This document shows, piece by piece, positions 1 to 13,679 of a DNA stretch of 64,000 nucleotides. The position numbers were made by a program, and so were the translations under genes. Each line of letters starts with the position of its first letter. The stretch's first letter is position 1. Source of the stretch: Pithys albifrons albifrons. Lineage: Eukaryota; Chordata; Aves; Passeriformes; Thamnophilidae. The notes under the pieces were generated by a model. It ran no database searches, was not told the DNA's origin, and saw only the letters and a program-made list of their open reading frames with translations. Location: assembly GCF_047495875.1 (NCBI RefSeq), contig NC_092461.1, forward strand, positions 68,436,299-68,500,298, written 5' to 3'.

Positions 1-1124
1 ATATAATGATACGTGGCCTGTCTTGCTGAACCTTCAGTTGTTTTGAGCAGCATGTCATACCCTTGAGAAGCCCTTCTTGTTTAATGTCTGCATAGGGATG
101 GAAGGATTAAAACCTCAGAAGGAAGGAATTAAAGGAAAAATAATTTGGACAGCAGTGGAATAAAGGACAAAAGTCGCATAAACAATAACTGCTGAGTTTT
201 AATAGTTGCAGTCAGTGCTGCAGGAGGCCTTAACAGGCATTGCAATACCACTTTAATTAAAGGTCCTGCAACAGAAAATAGGCCCATAAGTATTGACTAG
301 TAAGGTTCATTTGTACATATTTGTTGTGTGAATGCCTACTTTATTTCATTGAAAAAGGGGACAGACCTGTAGTGAGACTCTCACAAATAGTCATAGACCA
401 GGCATCCTTTTAGCTGATTTGGTTTACCTTGCATCAGGCAGAAGTATTCAAGGGAAATTTTAGCAGCTTGAGACTATACTACTGATTGCCTGGTTAGACT
501 TTGGATATGCTGAAGACATTACATGTTTTTTCATGCAAGCAGTATAAGCAGGGTTTGTGGTTTTAGGTTGTTGGGAAGTAGACTGACTGCTGTACTGACA
601 GGTTTTCATCATTATCTCTCAGCAAGACCCAAATCTCCTACTGGCCAATTTACTGTCCTGTTGTGTAATAGCAGAGCTCAGTCTGAACATCTGTTATTAG
701 GATGCTTTCACATGAAATTAATCTCTGCAAATGCAAGGTAGAGCAGTTAATCAGCATTGTCAACACAACTGTGTGGTTTAGCCGGTATTGGGTTTGCTGT
801 ACAAGTGTACCATTACGTTGCTTCATCTTATTATTCTGTACAGAAAGATACAGCAGTGCTTAATCCCTATTAAGCCCATCATAGACATTAGAATGCCTTT
901 TTTGGTGTTATTTTTGTGTTAAAAAAATTACAGGACCTAAAGCAAATGTGAAAATGCATGGAATTGCTACATGAGCATAGTAGCACTGATAATGCATGTC
1001 AAATAAGAATTCACCAAAACATGTCTGCTAAAACTTAGACAATCTGATGACACTTTCTTAGTTCTGTTCACTTTTTTTTTAACTTAGAACTAGTAAACCG
1101 AAATTATGGTCTCAAGATTCTGAA
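1..1124. other. Unique non-coding flank
   Basis: AT-rich sequence with scattered short T runs (for example near 1070). The only frame, 72 codons at 523-741, has no recognisable similarity. Nothing else is seen. Confidence 0.6.
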
Positions 1125-1545
1125 ATTCATCAGAGGTCTGGAGCACCTCTTGTATGAAGAAAGGCTGAGAGAGTTGAGATTGTTCATCCTGGAGAAGAGA
1201 AGGTTCAGGAGAGATTTTAGAGAAGCTTTCCAGTACCTAAAAGAGGCCTATGAGATGGCTGGAGAGGGACTTTTGACAAGGGTATGTAGTTGCAGGAGAA
1301 GGGATAGCAGCTTTAAAGGGAAAGAGGGCAGATTTAGATTAGGTATTAGGAGAAAGTTCTTTACTGCGAGAGTGACGCGGCACTGGAACAAGTTCTACAT
1401 GCGCTATCCTTGGAAGTGTTCAAGGCAAGGTTGGATGGGGCTTTGAGCAACCTAGTCTAGTGGAAGATGTCCCTGCCTGTGATAGGAGGGTTGGAGCTGG
1501 ATGACCTTTAAAATCCCTACCCAAACCACTCCATAATTCTATGAT
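1125..1545 (+). mobile_element. CR1 LINE, 5'-truncated 3' end
   Basis: This is a typical avian CR1 tail. It begins near the segment that translates as YEERLRELRLFILEKRRFRRDFREAFQYLKEAY, continues through RFRLGIRRKFF and HWNKF, and ends in the family's 3' terminus: GGTTGGAGCTGGATGACCT, a short spacer, then the 8-bp ATTCTATG-type unit at about 1536-1545. It is plus-oriented and 5'-truncated, as most CR1 copies are. The 98-codon frame at 1150-1446 is a property of the repeat, not a gene. Confidence 0.93.
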
Positions 1546-4500
1546 GCTTTTCTCATCATGGGTTATTTGCTTATCTGCTTTTCTTTTTGAATAATTTTCT
1601 TTTGCACATGATTGCAGCTTTACAACCTTGAATTTTGTCAAAGCATACATCACATGCATACCATAAGTTGTTGCCTCCTGAAACATTTAAAAATTGTTAT
1701 AATCATCTTTTTATGTCAGAAAATTGGTCAGAAAGATGCAATAAACTTTTGAACTGTAGGGAGCATTTTCTTAAAACCTGCAGTGTTTGCTAACACTTCT
1801 CGCTTTTGCATCTGTATGAAGCATTAGAAGAAGGTGAGATGCCATTTGGAATTAACATCAGGCTCCATATATAAAGCAGACCCAGTATGTTTTTCCCCAC
1901 TATGGAGCTGAGTCGACTGTTGTGCAGTGGATCCTATTCCACCAGGCCTCGTGTTGCAGCCGTCAGAGAGAAAGCCCAACACTCCCTGCTGTCCATACTA
2001 GTTCCTATAGCAAGAGAATGGAGCCCAGTTCATTGAATCAGATTCATGTTTTCTAGCTAAAACCATGTGGCATGCACTGGTAACAAGATGTCAAAGTTCC
2101 AACAAAATACAGGTGGAAGTATCGTATTATTCAGAGAAGATCTTAAAAGTGTAAAAAATAAAAGTCAAGAAACAGAACCATTTTTAACTAATTCTTTCTA
2201 ATGGGAAGCAGGATGTGCCAAGCATCAGGGAGGACAGGAATTTAAAACTCTGTCATCTTTACAGGGGATTTTTGGCAGATGAATTAGTATGAGTCCTGTT
2301 GCAGATGGGGCTGATCTTCAATTACTCAAGACTGGTTTGCTTTTCTATTTCTTCCAGTAATGTTTTCTTATGATCAGGTCTACACTTTGCTCAGAGCAAC
2401 ATTTTGGTTAATTCCTAAGTAGAAACGGAAATGGAGACCCCAATGAATGTTTATTATTTCTGGTTTTGGTCTATTTGAAGTCTACCAAAGGTACTTGGAA
2501 ACATTTCTGAGCTCTTATACTGTAATGGAGTTGCTAGCTCTCCAGACACTTCATAAATGATCAGATTTCTCCTTTCTGTATAAAAAACACTCTCCTGACT
2601 GATCCACCAAAATTTGTAAAGTGTCCCACCCATTCAGAAACGAATTAATTTTTCTATGCCCATCATGCAGTGGCTTAATTTTCTTAATTAGTGGGCACAG
2701 CTGTTGCAGGCTTGCATGGTTAATGTTTCCTACCATAGATTTCCACATTCCAGACATGTATTTTGGTATTTGATCTGGTTTTGTGAGAAACTGCAGTTTG
2801 GATCGATCCCTGAAGGCATTAATGAAAATATAAATCAAAATATACAGCTGAAGCAAGCATACCCAAACCCCAAACTAGTTTTGGAATCCTAATTCTGGAC
2901 GATTTGAGTCATATTTATGAAAACAAAATTTCCTGGCTTTTTCTCCTTGCAAAATCTGGCTCCAGTGCAGAAGCATTTCCTGGACCATAGTTGCCCTATG
3001 AGTTGAGCAGTGGTGGGGGCACTTATTTTGGAGTAGCAGGCTCAGGAGAAGATCTCAGCAGCCCTCAGGGTTTGTCTGGAGCACAGTGTAACTCTGGTAT
3101 CTGGGGGAAGGTGTGTAGTTGTCAATGAGACTTGCTTATCAGGTAGCAGCACCTCCAGACTTGCTGTTTCCCCTCAAAACAAGCTACTCATCATGCTTGC
3201 TACCCTGTTCCTCTCTCTGTCACTCGCCTTGGTCTATACTCTTTCCTGCAGTCTCCCCTGCTCTCCATGATGATACCCAGGATTGTTCAGGACAAGGCTT
3301 GAATGACTAAAGCTTTGCCTTGGTAAGGGGGCCAAAGCCAGCTCAAGCACCTACAGTTCGCCAGGCAGGGGACAGTGTGTGGTGTGGTGCTGTGGTGGGA
3401 CTCCCTTTGCAGGGCAGTCAAAGGAAGGGGCAGCAGCCTGGCTGGCCCAGCCACTGTTTTATTGCCTCGTGTGCCCTGAAATACTTTGTTCAGCCTGGGG
3501 CTGGCTCAGGTGTGGCTGAATAGGGACAGGAAGCGAGAGCTGAGGAACTAATGCGGTTAAGGTCTTTTCTTTGTGCACATCCCACCACCTCCTTTAAGAC
3601 CCCCTGGGAGCAAACCTGGGAGGGAAGGCTGCTATTCTAACAAGTGAAGGGGCTTGTTATACCAGAACTTCTGGTATTTTTCTGTAATTGTACAGGATAC
3701 AAAAATACCATTTCTGGGATGCAATAAGCGTTCAGCATAGCAGTTCTAATAAATGAACCAATAGACACTCTTTTACTGTATAATTTGTTCCACCCTTCTG
3801 GTGTAGCAACGGGATCATTCAGAGGTCTGAAGTTGTGCTGAACACACCTCTTTCAAGCTGTTTTGGTTACTCCATGCCCAGTGTTTCATTTGCAAAGTTT
3901 TCCTTTTGAGCTAATGGGTATCCAGCTTGACAAACATTTAAAATTGGAGGATAGCTTCATTTGCTGTCTGCAGCAAGGTGAGTCAGGAAAGCCTGGCATG
4001 TGGGCAGCTAAGCACCCATGAGTGCCCAAAAACACACTTCAAGAAATTATGAGAGTAGAGAGCTGACCTAAAAAGGCAGCCAGAAAATCTCAGCCGCTGA
4101 AATGCATCAATCCGTCTTTAGTTTAACTCATAACATCTTAGCATTAATAGCCATAGGACCAGACACTGCCTGACTTAATTTACACAGCAACCTAGGAAAT
4201 TGTACATGTGTGCGTATGTGTGATGCCTTGTTTCTTTGGTATAAACAGGAGCAGGAAAGCTACTTCATCTGCTTTTGCAAGACAAATAGCAGACTATTAT
4301 TATTCAGTCCACCTGAGATGGTATCGCGTGCTTGCTTTGTCATTACTATCCTTAATAATTTTTACTAGCTGGTGAACCAAACAATTTCGGTAGATGTGCC
4401 GGTTTCTAACAGATCGTCCCTGCAAAACCATGCAGCAAAACACAGATAACAAGTAAATAATTACTTCCACAGCCCAAGCTCCTAATTTTAATGCAGATCT

Positions 4501-5334
4501 CTGTAATTATAGGAACTAAGTTTTCATCAACAAGGAACTTGTCCCAAAAAACGACTGAAATTTTCACCTCAAGGCTTTCCTTCAGGAGGAGCTTGATTTT
4601 TTTGGCAAGCTGTCCTGTTTTGACAGACCCTTCTCCTTTCCAGGCAGCATGCCAGGAAAGAGATAGCAGTGGAGATAGGCAGTCAAAGGAAAACATGTGA
4701 GTCTGTAGTATCAGCTCTTTTTTGGAACAGAATGAGGATCTGCTTCCATCAAATTTAATCAGATTAAATCCTCAGCTGCTGGGACCAGATACTATTTTGC
4801 AATCGGAGAAGAGGAAAAGATGTTTGGCTGAGCATGGGCAGGCTGTGTTGGGAGAAGGTGGTGGTGATTCAGCCCAATATAAATGTGCCACTGCTGGGGT
4901 GGGGCAAAGACAAGAGGTGCAGCAAGTGTTGGCAGCTGCATGAAATAATAAGTTAAATAAAGAAAACATTGCTGGCTCCATGTAGTTCATATGCCCATGA
5001 CCCAAATTTCCCTTCCTGGTATCCCATACTGCTCTGCGTGTGTGGTGGCTTTACCTTACACATCAGCAGAAAAGCTGAAGGTTTATTTCTCCCAAGAATC
5101 CGATTGTCTAACAATGGCACATCTGTAATGGAAATATTTGATCCTGTACAGGTTGCTGGGCTGTTCCCCTTCTCCCTCCCCCTCCCCCATTACATATATT
5201 TTGGTCCTTTGTTTAGTGAGTGGTCCTGCCCCATTACAACTTTTCTCATTTAAAAAATCACCAATTTTTGTTGCACAGACATTACTTAGCAAGGCAGATA
5301 GTCTTAAGTTAGAAAAGGTGTCAAAATATGCAAT
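1546..5334. other. Unique non-coding flank
   Basis: Mostly AT-rich unique sequence. A somewhat GC-richer part at about 3000-3550 holds short frames of 60-70 codons without recognisable similarity, and a CT-rich patch lies near 5160-5190. No gene or mobile element is recognised. Confidence 0.55.
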
Positions 5335-5716
5335 GTATGAGAAGTAGCTGGGGTCACTTGGTTTGTTTGGACTAGGAGAAGAGGAGATTGTAGTCTACAA
5401 CTTCCTGTTGAGGGGAAGAGAAGGAGCAGGCACTGATCTCTCCTCTGTGGTGACCAGTGACAAGACCTGAGGGAATGTCCTGAAGTTGTGTCAGGGAAGG
5501 TTTAGGTCAGATATTAGAAAAAGGTTCTTCAGTGGTTGGGCACTGGAACAGGCTCCCCAGAGAAGTGGTCACAACACTAAGCCTGGCAGAGTTCAAGAAG
5601 CATTTGGTCAATGCTCTCAGACACACGGTGTGACTCTTGCTGCTGTCCTATGCAGGGCCAAGATTTGGACTTGGTGATCCCTGTGGGTCCCTTCCAGCTC
5701 AGAATGTTTTATGATG
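5335..5716 (+). mobile_element. CR1 LINE, 5'-truncated 3' end
   Basis: Plus-oriented CR1 tail. It shares long stretches with the CR1 copy at 46.9-47.65 kb, including TGTGGTGACCAGTGACAAGA, CTGAAGTTGTGTCA and GGGCACTGGAACAGGC. The 3' end has GGACTTGGTGATCC then TCCCTTCCAGCTCAGAAT, with a degraded last ATTCTGTGA-type unit. The 63-codon frame inside it (5486-5677) shows the usual CR1 peptide GRFRSDIRKRFF. Confidence 0.93.
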
Positions 5717-8700
5717 GCACAACATGGCTTAGACAGTGCAGTTATTCCCCTTTGTAAGACGAAAGCAATTTTTTTTATATACCTGATCCCTAATGACATT
5801 TGCCCTAGGCAGCCTGAAAGCAGCCCTCCCTGCCTGCCCACCTTGTGCTGTTAGGTCTGCTCAATTCACACTTACAAATGCCATAATGCATAGCATGGAA
5901 AAACCCCCAAAATGACATCTCCTTTGCTGGCATCTGAGGGCAAGGGAATGAAGTATCTTTGCATGAGGAAGCTTGCAGTGTGAAAAGGTTTGCTAAATTT
6001 TGGCTTCTGTTTTTTTAATTTTTTTCCCTCCAAGGATTTTGACTGTTAGTCTGCAGTCAGTGTTTCCCATGTTGGGAACAATAAGGACATGGGGAATTTA
6101 AAAGCATTGCTGCCTTGGCATAAGTGGAAAACCACATTGCTGAAGCAGAGGTTACTCCTTAGAACATCAGCTGAGCATCTCTGAGCACTCACACCAAATG
6201 CTGCATCCGTGCTCTGACAGCTTGCAGGAAGAGCTCAGATTGGTGCTGTATACTGTCTAAGACAGACGCACTGCAAGCTGGCACGCAGGGAGTCGGTTAT
6301 TCATGCAGCCTGATGTGAACTGAAAAAGCCAGGATGAAAAAGTTCTCTTCGCAACCTCGGCTTAAAAACCAGACATGCTGGACTTGGGATGTGCCAGAAC
6401 ATGGAGCAGCTGCCCTGCTGGCAGTAAAACTCAGCTCTCAGAAGGCAGCAGGCAACAGTGCCCAGCTCCATTACTCACCCTTCTCTACCATGTCTGACTG
6501 GCTGTGTCTCCTTCCTGGCTCTGCCTGCTCCTACTGCACAATTTGATCTGTACACTTATGGCTTGACACCTTGGTAGAGAGTCTTCGTATATTTGTCCCA
6601 GGCAGTTAAAAGCTAAATAACAGGGAGATCCTGAGCCTAGAATCTTCTCTGCTTTCTTTCCCCTACACTAGCTGCCTTCATAAGAGGCAGAGCATCTCCC
6701 CTGCGATCTGTCTTCCTGTATGAATTTGAATGGCATCCTCTTTAGTACTTCTTTTGAATTGAGGTAGTAGATAATACAAAGCAAATTACTGCTTCTGATA
6801 ACTCATGTTTCAGAGAAATGTCAGATAAAGTCTTCAAGGCAAACTGTAATGAACACAAGACTTTTATGTTCTTCCAAGATTTTTTGTTTTTCTTTAAGGC
6901 TGCCCTATTTTGTCTTCCTTTTCCTTTAGGAAACATAAGAGCTATGATCTCAAAAGATGTTGCTCATATGCACACAAGACAAACTACTCCAAAGGATAAA
7001 AGTGCAACCAAACACTTATTTTAGCTCTGCTTCAGGCAGATATAAAAAGAGACTATATTATCTCTATGCACAGTCAGAAGCATTCTGTAGCATAGGCTGC
7101 TGGTGAAAATGAATTATCTGTGCAAGAAAACTTAATTAAAGAAAAGGTTTTAGGAGATCTGAATTCAAAAAAATGTTGAAAAAAGCTGAATTCAAAATTG
7201 AAGCTTCTCATGTCCTATTTGCATGCACTAGTAGGGTAATGGCATACCTGATTAGAAACACAGTGTAGTGACATCTTAGTCACTGCAGAGGGAAGAGATG
7301 TTCCCTGCTGGATCAGATCATTGCTACATCACCATCTAACCCAAGGGACACACTGGTGAGGACTGCAAAGTCCTGCCAGACAACTTGCTCTTGTGCAATT
7401 CCACTGGGCTACATGGTAGGTGAGACAAATCCAAGTAAAGCAGCAATGACCCTGTGTCAATCAGGAGGCACAAGAGCCTTTAAAATGGACAGAAGCCAGA
7501 GGTGACATCATATAGGTGACTGGGTGACAGGATCAGGCAGGGGCAGAAATGATCCTTTTTCTATTCCCTGCTCCCCAGCCCACATTTGAAAGTGTCACCA
7601 TCATGGTGTGTCAGAGATCCAGCTGAGCTCTGAGAAGGAATACTGAGCACCACAGTGTTTGGATCCCCAAATTTCCAAGAACATTTTTCATTTAATTGCA
7701 TATTTTCTGAAGATGTCTGGTTTGAGCAATCCTTATGGGGAAATCAAAGACATAAGTTTCAGCTGTAATTCACAGAGGTGCTCTACAGGCAAGGTAAAAT
7801 AATTTCATATGCCAGATAATAAAACACTTCAATGAAATCCTGTCCCATTAGGGTGTTAAAGAAGCTGTTAATGCTGAATCTCAAGTTTTATTGGCACAGA
7901 CTAACAGTTTGAGATAAGGTTATGTGACTAAATGTAAAAAACTGGTAACTGGATAAGTCGAATGAAGTTGGTTAATTCTCACTTTCAAGACCAGATGGAT
8001 CAAATACAGCACCAAAAGTCAATCTAAAGGATAAACTCAATTCATTATTAGTTACAAGTTATGTATAGGAGTTAATGCCACTTCAAAGAAAGGTTATAAC
8101 TGTGAAGTATAATTATTCTTAACAGCCTGTAATTTCCTGCCTGCTATCAGCTGGGTCAGAGGGGAGAGCTGTAACCTCTGTGTGAGCACCAGTGTTTCTC
8201 ACAGGAGGCAAACCAGCTCATATATGCCTTTAAATGATATTATGAAACTTAAGCTTCTACCTCATTTTTCATTTACAAACATGGAGTACATTGCACTGTG
8301 TATTCTGCTAACATAGGTAAGTTATTTGGGGACACTCATTAAAGGAGATCATTAAGCTGTGTTATATATGCTATAGCACAGTTTAAGCACATGGCAGTTA
8401 TTTGGGTTCCTTGGAAATGGTGAATGCTCTGGGGCATTATGGCCCAGCTAAGGCTGGATCTCCCCCTTCTGGTTTGGATTTTTTTAGTTTTTAAAATATG
8501 GGCTAGGTGAAGCCTCACACAAAAGTCAAAGAAATTCCAACTCAGCACAATAGACCCTGGGCTGAAACTGTAAGCAGAAGATGACATGGGGTACCTAACA
8601 AAACTCTGATCAGTCAGAGAAGTTGAGAGATGGGCTAATTTTCTCAATTTTATCAGGACGGTGTTAGAACATTCCTCAGGACATCAGACCTCTGACAAAA

Positions 8701-9763
8701 CGCCATACACCTGTAATGTAACCACACAGCTTCTCTCACAACTGCTACACCAACAGTCAGCTGGGATCAAAGTCGGCATGAAAAGGTGATAGCATTTGAA
8801 ATGTAGCTTCAAACATAACAGATGGCAAGCAGAGCCCAAAGCAAAAACAAATCCCCAAAGGAAATCACAAAACCAAATATCAGAGACAAATGTGCATTTA
8901 AAATAAATACACACAAAAAGAAAATGCTTTAAAGCAAGAATCATGGAAGAGTTACAACATCTTTAGACAAGAAAAAAATATTGATGGGGCAAACCTGAAT
9001 GTGGAAAGGCTGAGTTGTGTAATGTTGCTCACTCAGTCTGGAGGAGACTCCAGATGTTCCCTTTTCCTCTCATGTAACTACAGGTTGTGAAATAGCTGGT
9101 GTGGCTACACTGAGGTTGATCACAGTGCCCCTTACTCACACTGGCCCAGGGAAAAGAAACCATATGTGTTCCACTCCAGTGATGGATCTGCTGGCATGGC
9201 AGGAGATTTCACAAAGCTCACAGATGAATAAAGTAGGGCCAATGCTGGTGAAGATATAGAGGAACTATTAGAAGTGGCTATTGCTAGAGCCCCACTAGTC
9301 ATAGAAGTTAAAAATAAAGTTAGACTTGTGTTGAAATGATCTCTGGAGTTTAATGAATTGATAAAATTCCAAATTTGGGCTCCTACCTTCTCTAGAGACA
9401 CAGGAAATTTAAAATTAATACAAGATTAATGTGCTTAAAATGATGAGGTATTTGGTGATGAACTGCAGCAGAGCACAATGTCAGTCTTAATCCATTACCT
9501 CAATTCCAATTATTTAGATTGGTAATGTTCTTAAGGTTATCCTTCCATGCTTTAGAACATTATGAGTGGTCTTGCCTTCCATAAACTGGTCAACTTGGTT
9601 AATAATGTAAGCCCTAAGTGTGCACATAGTCACATCAGTGAGAAACAGCAGGTATATACTGGGTGTGATCATGGCAGTATAGCTCATACTGACAGCACTT
9701 AACGAGAGCCTGATTAAAAATAAATGACCTGGTTACTGAAAGATATAGTAAGTATGTTTTTGT

Positions 9764-9825
9764 CCTTTTTTGTTTGTTTATTTATGGGGTTTTTTTGGTT
9801 TGTTTGGTTTTTGTTGTGTGTGTGT
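9764..9825. repeat. T/G-rich low-complexity tract
   Basis: Runs of TTTG, TTTA and TTTGG units end in a short (GT)n stretch. Ordinary low-complexity DNA. Confidence 0.8.
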
Positions 9826-10554
9826 AGCCTTTTGTGAGTGAGTCATCCTTCCATCTTGGAAAAAGCCTTCTGCTGAAGAAGAGACATGAATCCTAGGCCA
9901 TGCATGGCCTTGTGTGCTAGGTGGCAGCAAAGGCAGGGAAAGCCACCCCACCACTCAGTCTGATTCAACATCCTCCAGAGCTACACTTTTGGCAGCAAAC
10001 TGAGCTCTCTTACCATTAAAAAGAATTACAGATGAGCACATGAGAATAACACTAATGTAAAGTAGTTATAACATGCATTATTGTGTGGACAACATACTTT
10101 AGAGGGTAGTATATTTTAGAGCTTGCTTAGCCCAAAATCATCCCAGAGAGTAGGTTTTCCTTCCATCTTCCCATCAAATTTATCTTCAGTTCTCTGCTTG
10201 ACCATGGATCTGAAATGGTCCCACAGCAGAAATGCTATACATCAATACTTATTTTCTGTTTTCCACCTTCATTTATGAAATCACTGAACAAGTGCATTTT
10301 TCACCTGTGCAACATTTAGGAGAAAAAAGTAACTTCTCATCTCTAATCTACCTTTCCAAATTTCTGATTGCTAATAGTAGGAAGAGACTCCTCCTTCCCA
10401 TGCACAGAGGTCTCTAGGTGCACTATTAGCAGTATTAAGCCAAGCTTCTTAGTAGCCCCCAAGCTAAATAAAGTAGGAAAATCCCTTGCTTGAATAATTT
10501 GGCCAAGACATTTGGGATTTTTGTTACCAAGTCTCTCTGTTTAGTTTTCCAGTT

Positions 10555-10600
10555 TGGTTTTTGTTTGTTTGTTTATTTTTGTTTTGTTTTGTTTTGTCTT
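10555..10600. repeat. (TTTG)n / (TTTTG)n simple repeat
   Basis: Imperfect tandem TTTG units pass into TTTTG units. This could be a degraded oligo(T)-rich tail or an ordinary microsatellite. Confidence 0.85.
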
Positions 10601-12204
10601 GCTGGAACCATAGACATTTCTGTATTCTTTTAAGGCAGAAGAAACAAGAAGTGCTCTGAATAAGCACTTTTCAAGACTTGCAAAATTTTTGTCTCCTTCA
10701 GTTATTAAGAATCTAATTAAACAGTCTGCTAACTTTTCTTGAGCCTAAAAAGAAACTGCTCTGCTTCTTTCACGTAGGTTTTCATTAAAAGTCCCCTGAA
10801 GAAAGCTTTTTTCCCCACAGGTAAATAATTTGCATAAAAGCATGCAAAATAAATCCCTTTTACTCTGAGCTAGACCCCACTCTGCCCACCCAGTTAGTGT
10901 GTTCCATGCAGCCTGTATTTGGGGAGAAGAGTAAGAAGTCATGTTAGAGGTCAGAAAAGTAGTTAAAAGTACGTTTTTATTACTTGCCTACCAGCTTTTG
11001 AGCCTTTGGTGAGGAGTCACAAGGTTACAGGGGCTGAGGATTTAGAACTCCTGTGAAACAAGCCCAGTAATGCTGCTGGGCTGCTGCTCCCTTCATTATG
11101 CTTTTCCAAGTTAAAATAACAAGCTACTCCTTTCAAACACTTCGGCAAACAAGAAGATACATAGAAAAAACAAAATCCCTGAGAATCTGTCAGTCACATA
11201 TGATCCCTACCTCCAAGTTCACTTACCCAAGATATATACATACATATTTCTTCCTCTCTTTGAACTTGCAACACTTCTATAGTTGCTTTGTGGGTTGTTT
11301 TCCCCTCATCTCCCTTTCATTATGCCCTGAGGGAGGCCAAGAAGCAGCATCTAAAAAGGAGTGGGAGCATGGCAATGAGACAGAAAGGCTGAGGGATCTA
11401 GGTACTGGCCTTTGTTGCATAAACTTTGGCTGTGGCTTGAGGTGGCATTGCACTCACAAATTTGGCAATGAAGTCCAAGAGGGCTATTAAGGGTATTGTA
11501 GATGCTGCCAAAGACAGCAAGAACTTGTGTAATAGTTTAGTGATTTAGGCAGTTGCCCAGAAGGCAGAAGTAGAAGCATCTGCATCTTCCCTCATTTTTC
11601 CCAGTAATCTGAGTCAGCACAAGACTGGTGTGAGGCTCAGCTTTCCCTTCCCCTTCAGGTATCTGAAGAGGGGATAAAAACAAAAAAACTTGTTTTTCTG
11701 TCCTCTGTGTCCAAGGCCCTTCTCAGGTGATGGAGTCCTGGGTTTCTGCACTCCTCCAACAGCCCTGAGATCAGAGCCCAGAATCTCCTTTTCTTGTGGC
11801 AGGATCAAGCTCCTCTTGCATCTCCCTTCCTTGGCACTGTGGACCAGTGGCAGTGGGCACTGGGGTATGTGGCCCCATGTGGGAAAGCACTTCATCCCTG
11901 AGTGGCCAAGGAGTGGGGTGGATCTGCTGACCTGTTCCCTGGGCAAGGGCAGCTATTTTGGAGGTCTCTCTTCAAGGTAGGAGTCAGAACTTCAGCCCCA
12001 GTGACCAGTGCACAGTCTTCTATTGTGGGTGAGATGCCTGTCAGGGTATCTCATGATTCCCTGGAAGTCTTTGCTGGGACAACACCTGTAACATTGTCCA
12101 AGTCCCAGGCTGAGTCTTCTTTCAGTCCCAGAGGTAACCTGGGAGCCACTGGCATCACTCCCATGCTCAGGGATGGAGGCTCCTGTGATAATACTGCCTA
12201 GAAG

Positions 12205-12290
12205 CATTGAATAATTACTGGTGGAAAGGATCTCTGGTGATCATCTGTCCCAAACTCTTGCCCAAACTGGACCAGCTTTTGTCTTGTTTG
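12205..12290 (-). mobile_element. CR1 LINE fragment, reverse orientation
   Basis: Read on the plus strand, GGAAAGGATCTCTGGTGATC then ATCTGTCCCAAACTCTTGCC and GACCAGC follow the order of the reverse complement of a CR1 3' end (the common GGAAAAGACCTCTGG...TCCAACC block). The terminal octamer units are worn away, leaving GCATTGAAT. Short and diverged. Confidence 0.6.
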
Positions 12291-12359
12291 CTAATAACGT
12301 CAGAAGCTCAAAAGTTAGCATCCTTTTTCTGATCCACTAGGATAAAAGATTTTTAAAAA

Positions 12360-12401
12360 GGACTCCAGACACATGGTAAAATGACCACAGTGTACTTTAT
12401 T
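12360..12401 (-). terminator. XKR4: Candidate distal poly(A) site of XKR4
   Basis: Minus-strand AATAAA at 12401-12396 is followed after about 23 nt by TGTGTCTGG, the usual order of hexamer, cleavage zone and GT-rich downstream element. The compact AT-rich sequence before it (12.4-13.6 kb) looks like the end of a vertebrate 3'UTR, and repeat debris resumes just beyond at 12.2-12.3 kb. That it belongs to XKR4 is inferred from strand and position only. Confidence 0.4.
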
Positions 12402-13679
12402 TAATGATTTTGGTACCTTGTGTTGCAATAAAATAAAAAAAATCTACAAAATCCAAATATATAAAATTTTCAAGTTTCCCTTTTAAGTTTTACAAGAAAA
12501 ATCAAGTTGTAACTGAGGAAATTTGTTAGTATGAAGCACTACTTTCAACTTCATTTCATCACAAATTGCAACTTACTTAACAGACCAAAAGAACTATGGT
12601 ACTGCAGTACATCAAATACTTCACACACTGTGTTCTTTACTATAGCACATGTAACCTCTGCCGCAGGAGGCAGTGGTCTCTAGCCAATAAAGACACTCTT
12701 CACAATCTGAACTCTAAAGGAATGTTTGTATACATGGATTCAGAATATATATATTTACAGGAAGATTTCTTTTTCTTTTTCTCTTTTTTTTAATAACTAT
12801 TTTGATTCTTCATTTCAAATAAAATACCAAATACATTTTTACAAGGTTTACAAGTCAAAGCACAAGTTCTGCAATGATTATCATTCACCTTTAGTCACTG
12901 TGCTTGTACTGGGGGGGATATCTACACAGTTCTATAAACATCAATGTAAGCCTCCATCATTTTATTTCTGCAATAGTGACTAAGGAGTATAAGCACAGTA
13001 ACAATTATTTTAGCACAACAGTTTACAACAGAGAAGTGAGAAACTATTGGTCCATTCTGTTCAATTTGCTGTTTATCTTCCAACAGTTACGTTAGTCTTT
13101 GTCACATAAATTGTGTACAAGAGAATAGTTAAATAACACAACTTGACTAGGAAAGAGCACACATTTTTAAGGCAAATTAATAAGCAGCTTATGGTGTTTT
13201 TTTGTTAAACTATACCCCAACAGAACCTAAAAATAAAATGTATGTTCTGCAACTGTCAATAGTTATGTCTTCTTAAACTGATCTCTTTTCTAAATTGATC
13301 GACATGGCTTTGAACCTGGTAATTCAAAACTGAAAGAATTCCTCCCCCCAAATCCCCAAATACAGAAAGTGCATGACTTCATATGTGCCAAAAGAAAACA
13401 AAAGGCAGCTGAGGTAGTTAGATGTAAAATGTATCTATGAAAAATAACTGAAAAAATAAAGTCAGGACATATACAGTAAAAACCCACACAGTTGAATTAA
13501 TTTCATATTATGCAACAACTTTAAGAAGGAAACTTTATGATTTCTGAAAAAGAAAGTAGTAATAACATAGGAATGAACACAGAAAATACTATTGGATTTT
13601 GAATTTCAAGTATTCAAGTGTATTTGCATGTGCATTTTTTTACAGGCTTTATATAGTATTAGGAAGTCATTTACTTTTT

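Larger units (their letters stand above)
5717..12204. other. Unique non-coding flank with simple repeats
   Basis: No gene recognised. Two G/T-rich low-complexity tracts (9.76 and 10.56 kb) are listed separately. The frames at 8339-8647 minus (102 codons) and 11098-11490 plus (130 codons) have no recognisable domain. The stretch 11.6-12.2 kb is GC-richer, with overlapping frames on both strands, and looks compositional. Confidence 0.55.

Noticed and set aside
1150..1446. 98-codon frame with basic, helical-looking peptide
   Set aside because: It is the well-known pseudo-coding appearance of a CR1 3' region.
3000..3550. GC-richer stretch as a possible promoter or CpG island
   Set aside because: CpG dinucleotides are sparse and no transcript or exon could be tied to it.
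11098..11490. 130-codon plus-strand frame
   Set aside because: It has no recognisable domain, low-complexity composition and no supporting splice or promoter context; judged a chance frame.
1..12300. TMEM68, the expected neighbour downstream of XKR4 in mammals
   Set aside because: No TMEM68-like coding exon was recognised in the left flank; if synteny holds it probably lies beyond the left edge.
12427..12432. Plus-strand AATAAA as the end of a convergent gene
   Set aside because: It sits in an A-rich run with no coding exon or GT-rich element convincingly placed on the plus strand.
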